Below are positions 60,400-64,000 of a stretch of DNA of 64,000 nucleotides, piece after piece. This DNA comes from Brienomyrus brachyistius (taxonomy: Eukaryota > Chordata > Actinopteri > Osteoglossiformes > Mormyridae): positions 10,808,363 to 10,872,362 of the forward strand of contig NC_064535.1 of assembly GCF_023856365.1 (NCBI RefSeq), read 5' to 3'. Position 1 is the stretch's first letter; each line of letters begins with the position of its first letter. Below the pieces are notes generated by a model. It was not told the origin of the DNA. It did no database searches and was given only the letters and a program-made list of their open reading frames with translations. The translations under genes and the position numbers were made by a program.

Positions 60400-61299
60400 G
60401 TCTAGAAGAATATTCATTAATAATTTCTATGACACATTTGTTAATGAGCTAACTTCACTATTTTACTAATTTATATAGCTGGTCATTTTATCATAAACAT
60501 CTAAATCTTACCTGATGGTTGTCCCTTGCAGTGACAAAAGAGATCATTATTAACAGCATGTTTTGTTGCAAATTACATTTCACACCATGTTTCCCATTTA
60601 ATGAGATGCCAAAGCTTTAGGGGCAAAAGAAAACGAATAAGCCTGGAATGTGAGCTTTTATGACACTGATAACTGAATGGAATACTAAAATACTATTGTG
60701 TAGTTCTGCTGACGAGTCTCCTCGTGTTTCACTCTGCTGAGCGGCACGTACCAGGCACACGTCAAGAAGTAAGTGAAATTTGAGTTACTTCCCCGACTCA
60801 TTTTTTATACATAGATCATTAAAGCTCATTTTAATGCCAGCATAACCTGTTGCTTCTGGTCAGATGACATCTTTACAGCAGGCAAATTTACAATAAAATA
60901 AAATCAATGTTTTAAGCTGCACGTAAGACAAATGGGACACATTTTCATGTTGACAGGAAAGAACATTGAACAATAATACCAACAATAATGAAAGAAAATA
61001 ATCTAAATTCTGTTTAAGTAATAATGAGAATAATATTGTATTATCAGCCCAATTGCCTGTTATTTAGTCATTACATCATGCATAGATAAAAGAGGGACAA
61101 TTAATCATACTTAAATGTGATATAATTCAAGTTAATGTCATTGATTTTATTTTATTCCTTTCTTGTTCATTTGCCAGTTGTTCAATTACCATAAGATATG
61201 CAACAATGCTGTAGTACAAAGGTAAACAATCCCATAGACGGCATCAGATTTGAATCCACATTCATTTGAAGCACTAAATATTCTAAGCATCTACTCAGA
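60400..61299. other. Spacer with a possible small regulatory island
   Basis: 60,640-60,870 is GC-balanced and unique-looking and could be a small conserved element, without decisive motifs. The rest is AT-rich. Confidence 0.35.
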
Positions 61300-61600
61300 T
61301 TAATTTATTATCACTTTCAGATATAATATGCAAACAATCAATTGAAAAGGTGGGGAAGATATGTGACATCTGGACCATGTTTGGGTAATTTGTCTTGTGA
61401 CCAGCTGACTTGCATATATACTTACATCAAAAGCTTCTATTTCATGTTTTTGTCATTTGGCAATCATACCGCGAGAATATCGTGCCAAACTTGTCTGTCT
61501 GAATGACACCCTACTGGGCACTATCTTCTGCCCTTGTCAGCCCTGTCGTCTTGTTAAAACATAAAGTGTCACCTTTCAAAGTACTTTTGTATTCATGTTC
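61300..61600. promoter_or_regulatory. Candidate conserved non-coding element
   Basis: Non-repetitive stretch with CAATCAATTG near 61335, CAGCTGACTTGCATATAT near 61402-61419 (E-box and POU-like) and a 'gtcacctttcaaag' end. Weak evidence. Confidence 0.25.
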
Positions 61601-62059
61601 CTCAAATTACTCCAATATCATATTTTAGAATGTGTTTGAATAATGAATAGCCGGTTCAGCATATGTTTTGGTGACACGTGCTCTTCTGAATATATTGGAT
61701 GTTCCCTTTATTAGGTATTTAAATATTAAATACAACAAGGACAGTAAGCATGCTGCTGTCATTTTAAATAGAATTTATCTACACAATTCCTTGTAGAAGA
61801 TATAAAATAAATCATCATCATCATCATATGAATATATTTAATGACAATTTATTTGTATGTTAATAGCTTATTTAACACTACGCTATCAGTTAATTTGGCA
61901 GATGCGCAATGCATTCATACTTGTTATTGAACTTCAAACATGCCCTTTTCTCTGTGCAAATGAGTCATGTTAATGTCTTTTGCTATTTAAATTATACACA
62001 GGTAATTTATGTCTAATGTTTTTTTTTCTAATATATAAGATTTAATGAAAATTTAATGA
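61601..62059. other. AT-rich spacer
   Basis: A short (ATC)n lies at 61813-61826. Nothing else recognised. Confidence 0.4.
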
Positions 62060-62330
62060 AAATTTCTTGCCGATAACTAGGACAGAAGAAGCTCTGTGCT
62101 GGGCATGCCTCAGGACCTTTTGTCTTTATGAGCACGTTGGATATTACCAGGGGAAAAAAGAATTTGTATTGTATCTTCAGCTCTCATGCTGGCCCGTGTT
62201 GACTCCATTGATCCCAACAGTTGTTGATTAATATTGGATCTTGACTCTGAATTAATTCCTTCCAACTCCATCCCTCAGATGCTGAATGAGATTTCTTGGC
62301 AAAACAGGTGTGCCTGTAACCTACTGTAAC
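62060..62330. promoter_or_regulatory. Candidate conserved non-coding element
   Basis: GC-balanced unique-looking DNA with TTGTTGATTAATATTGG near 62221-62237, GAATTAATTCC near 62250 and a CCTTTTGTC stretch (SOX/TCF-like in reverse) near 62116. Compositional evidence only. Confidence 0.3.
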
Positions 62331-62359
62331 TACCCTGTTCAGATGTTGCTTCCATGTTA

Positions 62360-62540
62360 GCTCGGATGCAGTAAACCTTCATGGCCGGGATTTCAAATCC
62401 GGCCATATCTGTGTGTGGATTTTGCATGTTCTCCCCATGTCATGTGGGGGAAAGACATGGTATTTGGATGTTTGGTGACTCTAATTAGTGTATGTCCATG
62501 TACTGTACGTGTCAGTGGTGTCCTGCATGATATAGGTTAG
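62360..62540 (+). mobile_element. L2-type 3' region, forward
   Basis: 'Gggatttcaaatccggcc', 'gtggattttgcatgttctcc', 'catgtggggg', 'ggtgactctaattagtgtat' are the usual forward-order landmarks. The GGCCGGGATTTCAAATCCGGCC at 62382-62403 can form a small hairpin with one bulge. It lies just upstream of the minisatellite. Confidence 0.6.
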
Positions 62541-62689
62541 AAGTTTGAAAATATTGACTTAAACAGTCAATGTCGTGGTTGTACATTTATCCTGTTTCCC
62601 AGGGGTTGAAGTGGGTCGGTACTCAGCAGTATACATTATCAGGACCTCTGTTTTTCTTTTCAGAGTACCAGTACCTCTCAGGATATGTT

Positions 62690-63809
62690 GGTACTGAATA
62701 ACAAAGTGAATACAGGAACCAGATACTGAATAACAAGGGGAGTACTGGCACCAAATACTGAATAGCAAGGGGAGTACCGGCACCTGGTACTGAATGACAA
62801 GGGGAGTACCGGCATCAGGTACTGAATGACAAGGGGAGACCCACATCAGGTACTGTAAGACAAGGGGAGTACTGACACCTGGTAATGAATAACAAGGGGA
62901 GTATCGGCACCTGGTACTGAATGACAAGGGGAGTACCGGCACCTGGTACTGTAGGACAAGGGGAGTACCGACACCTGGTACTGCATGACAAGGGGAATAC
63001 TGGCACCTGGTACTGTAGGACAAGGGGAGTACTGACACCTGGTACTGTAGGACAAGGGGAGTACCGACACCTGGTACTGAATGACCAGGGGAGTACCGAC
63101 TCCTGGTACTGAATGACAAGGGGAGTACCGACACCTGGTACTGAATGACCAGGGGAGTACCGACTCCTGGTACTGTAGGACAAGGGGAGTACCGACTCCT
63201 GGTACTGTAGGACAAGGGGAGTACCAACACCTGGTAATGAATGACAAGGGGAGTAATGACACCTGGTACTGAATGACAAGGGGAATACTGACACCTGGTA
63301 CTGAATGACAAGGGGAGTACTGACACCTGGTACTGAATAACAAGGGGAGTATCGGCACCTGGTACTGAATGACAAGGGGAGTACTTACACCTGGTACTGA
63401 ATGACAAGGGGAGTAATGACACCTGGTACTGAATGACAAGGGGAATACTGACACCTGGTACTGAATGACAAGGGGAGTACTGACACCTGGTACTGAATGA
63501 CAAGGGGAGTACTGATACCTGGTACTGAATAACAAGGGGAGTATTGGCACCTGGTACTGAATGACAAGGGGAGTACCGGCACCTGGTACTGAATGACAAG
63601 GGGAGTACTTACACCTGGTACTGAATGAAAAGGGGAGTATCGGCACCTGGTCCTGAATGACAAGGGGAGTACTTACACCTGGTACTGAATGAAAAGGGAA
63701 GTATCGGCACCTGGTACTGAATAACAAGGGGAGTATCGGCACCTGGTACTGAATGACAAGGGGAGTACTGGCACCTGGTACTGAATGACAAGGGGAGTAC
63801 CGACACCTG
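62690..63809. repeat. Minisatellite, about 35 copies of a 32-bp unit
   Basis: The unit starts GGTACTGAATGACAAGGGGA and ends GTACCGACACCT-like. Period 32 is measured between successive ATGACAAG positions (63241, 63273, 63305). Units at the left edge are the most diverged, as is usual at array ends. Variant units recur in the same order near 63253-63395 and 63409-63625 (TAATG, then AATACTG, then GTACTG, later TATCGG/TATTGG and TACTTAC), pointing to block duplication. Because 32 leaves remainder 2 on division by three, all three minus frames read the same 32-residue cycle, giving two overlapping 346-codon frames. There is no sign of a promoter or start context, so I do not call a protein. Confidence 0.95.
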
Positions 63810-64000
63810 TTTTTCCCCACTTCTAGCTCTACTGTTTCCTCCTCCAAATTTATACTGGTTAAAGTGATTTTAAGAGGTGAAGTCACTTAGGGATCATTCA
63901 TTGGTAACAAACATACATTTTATTCTTGCACACACAACAATACAAAATGTTTGTCATTATTATACATGTTAATGGACTGTTTCTTTTGTTCTTTCTATGC
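63810..64000. other. Spacer
   Basis: Nothing recognised. Confidence 0.4.

Noticed and set aside
62559..63886. Overlapping 346-codon minus-strand frames
   Set aside because: They arise from a 32-bp tandem repeat lacking stops. No splice, promoter or domain evidence for a protein, so it is reported as a repeat.

Overview
The window looks like non-coding nuclear DNA from a ray-finned fish, most likely a teleost. The grounds are an AT-rich sequence, very dense (CA)n, (CATC)n, (CTAT)n and (GA)n microsatellites, and a repeat mix typical of fish: L2-like LINE/SINE 3' tails ending in (ATGG)n, tRNA-derived SINEs, small hAT MITEs with 8-bp target duplications, and a Ty3/gypsy-type element. No open reading frame looks like a host gene. 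The longest frames are low-complexity repeats or transposon remnants. I read the window as a gene desert or part of a very large intron.

Layout. 1-10 kb: AT-rich DNA with CA-anchored repeats (about 2.0-2.3 and 4.44-4.7 kb), a polypurine tract (6.6 kb) and two islands of more complex, homeodomain-site-rich sequence (0.56-0.86 and 8.72-8.99 kb). 10-20 kb: an intact 195-bp hAT MITE (10.1 kb), an (AT)n tract between inverted repeats (12.4 kb), several decayed L2-type 3' ends and a strong G-quadruplex motif (15.9 kb). 20-39 kb: mostly featureless DNA with a nested SINE/CA-repeat (25.6-26.1 kb), an L2 tail (27.7 kb), (CTAT)n (37.2 kb) and regulatory-looking islands at 22.06, 29.04 and 31.69-32.36 kb.

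39.6-41.9 kb holds a decayed L2/CR1-like LINE carrying a 927-bp pentanucleotide array exactly where its ORF2 would encode Trp-Tyr-Gly. I regard this as the most interesting object in the window, because the array appears to have grown out of a conserved coding motif of a retrotransposon. 45-47.2 kb holds a Ty3/gypsy-type element whose gag zinc-knuckle region is joined directly to the end of its integrase. 50.6-52.6 kb is a cluster of nested SINE, CA-repeat, L2 and MITE pieces. 54.5-62.3 kb contains several more island candidates for conserved non-coding elements. 62.69-63.81 kb is a minisatellite of about 35 copies of a 32-bp unit, open in all three minus-strand frames.

No gene network can be described, because no host gene is seen. 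If the islands are real enhancers, the likely role of the region is long-range regulation of a developmental gene outside the window; that is inference. I could not run alignments, so every family assignment rests on motifs recognised by eye.
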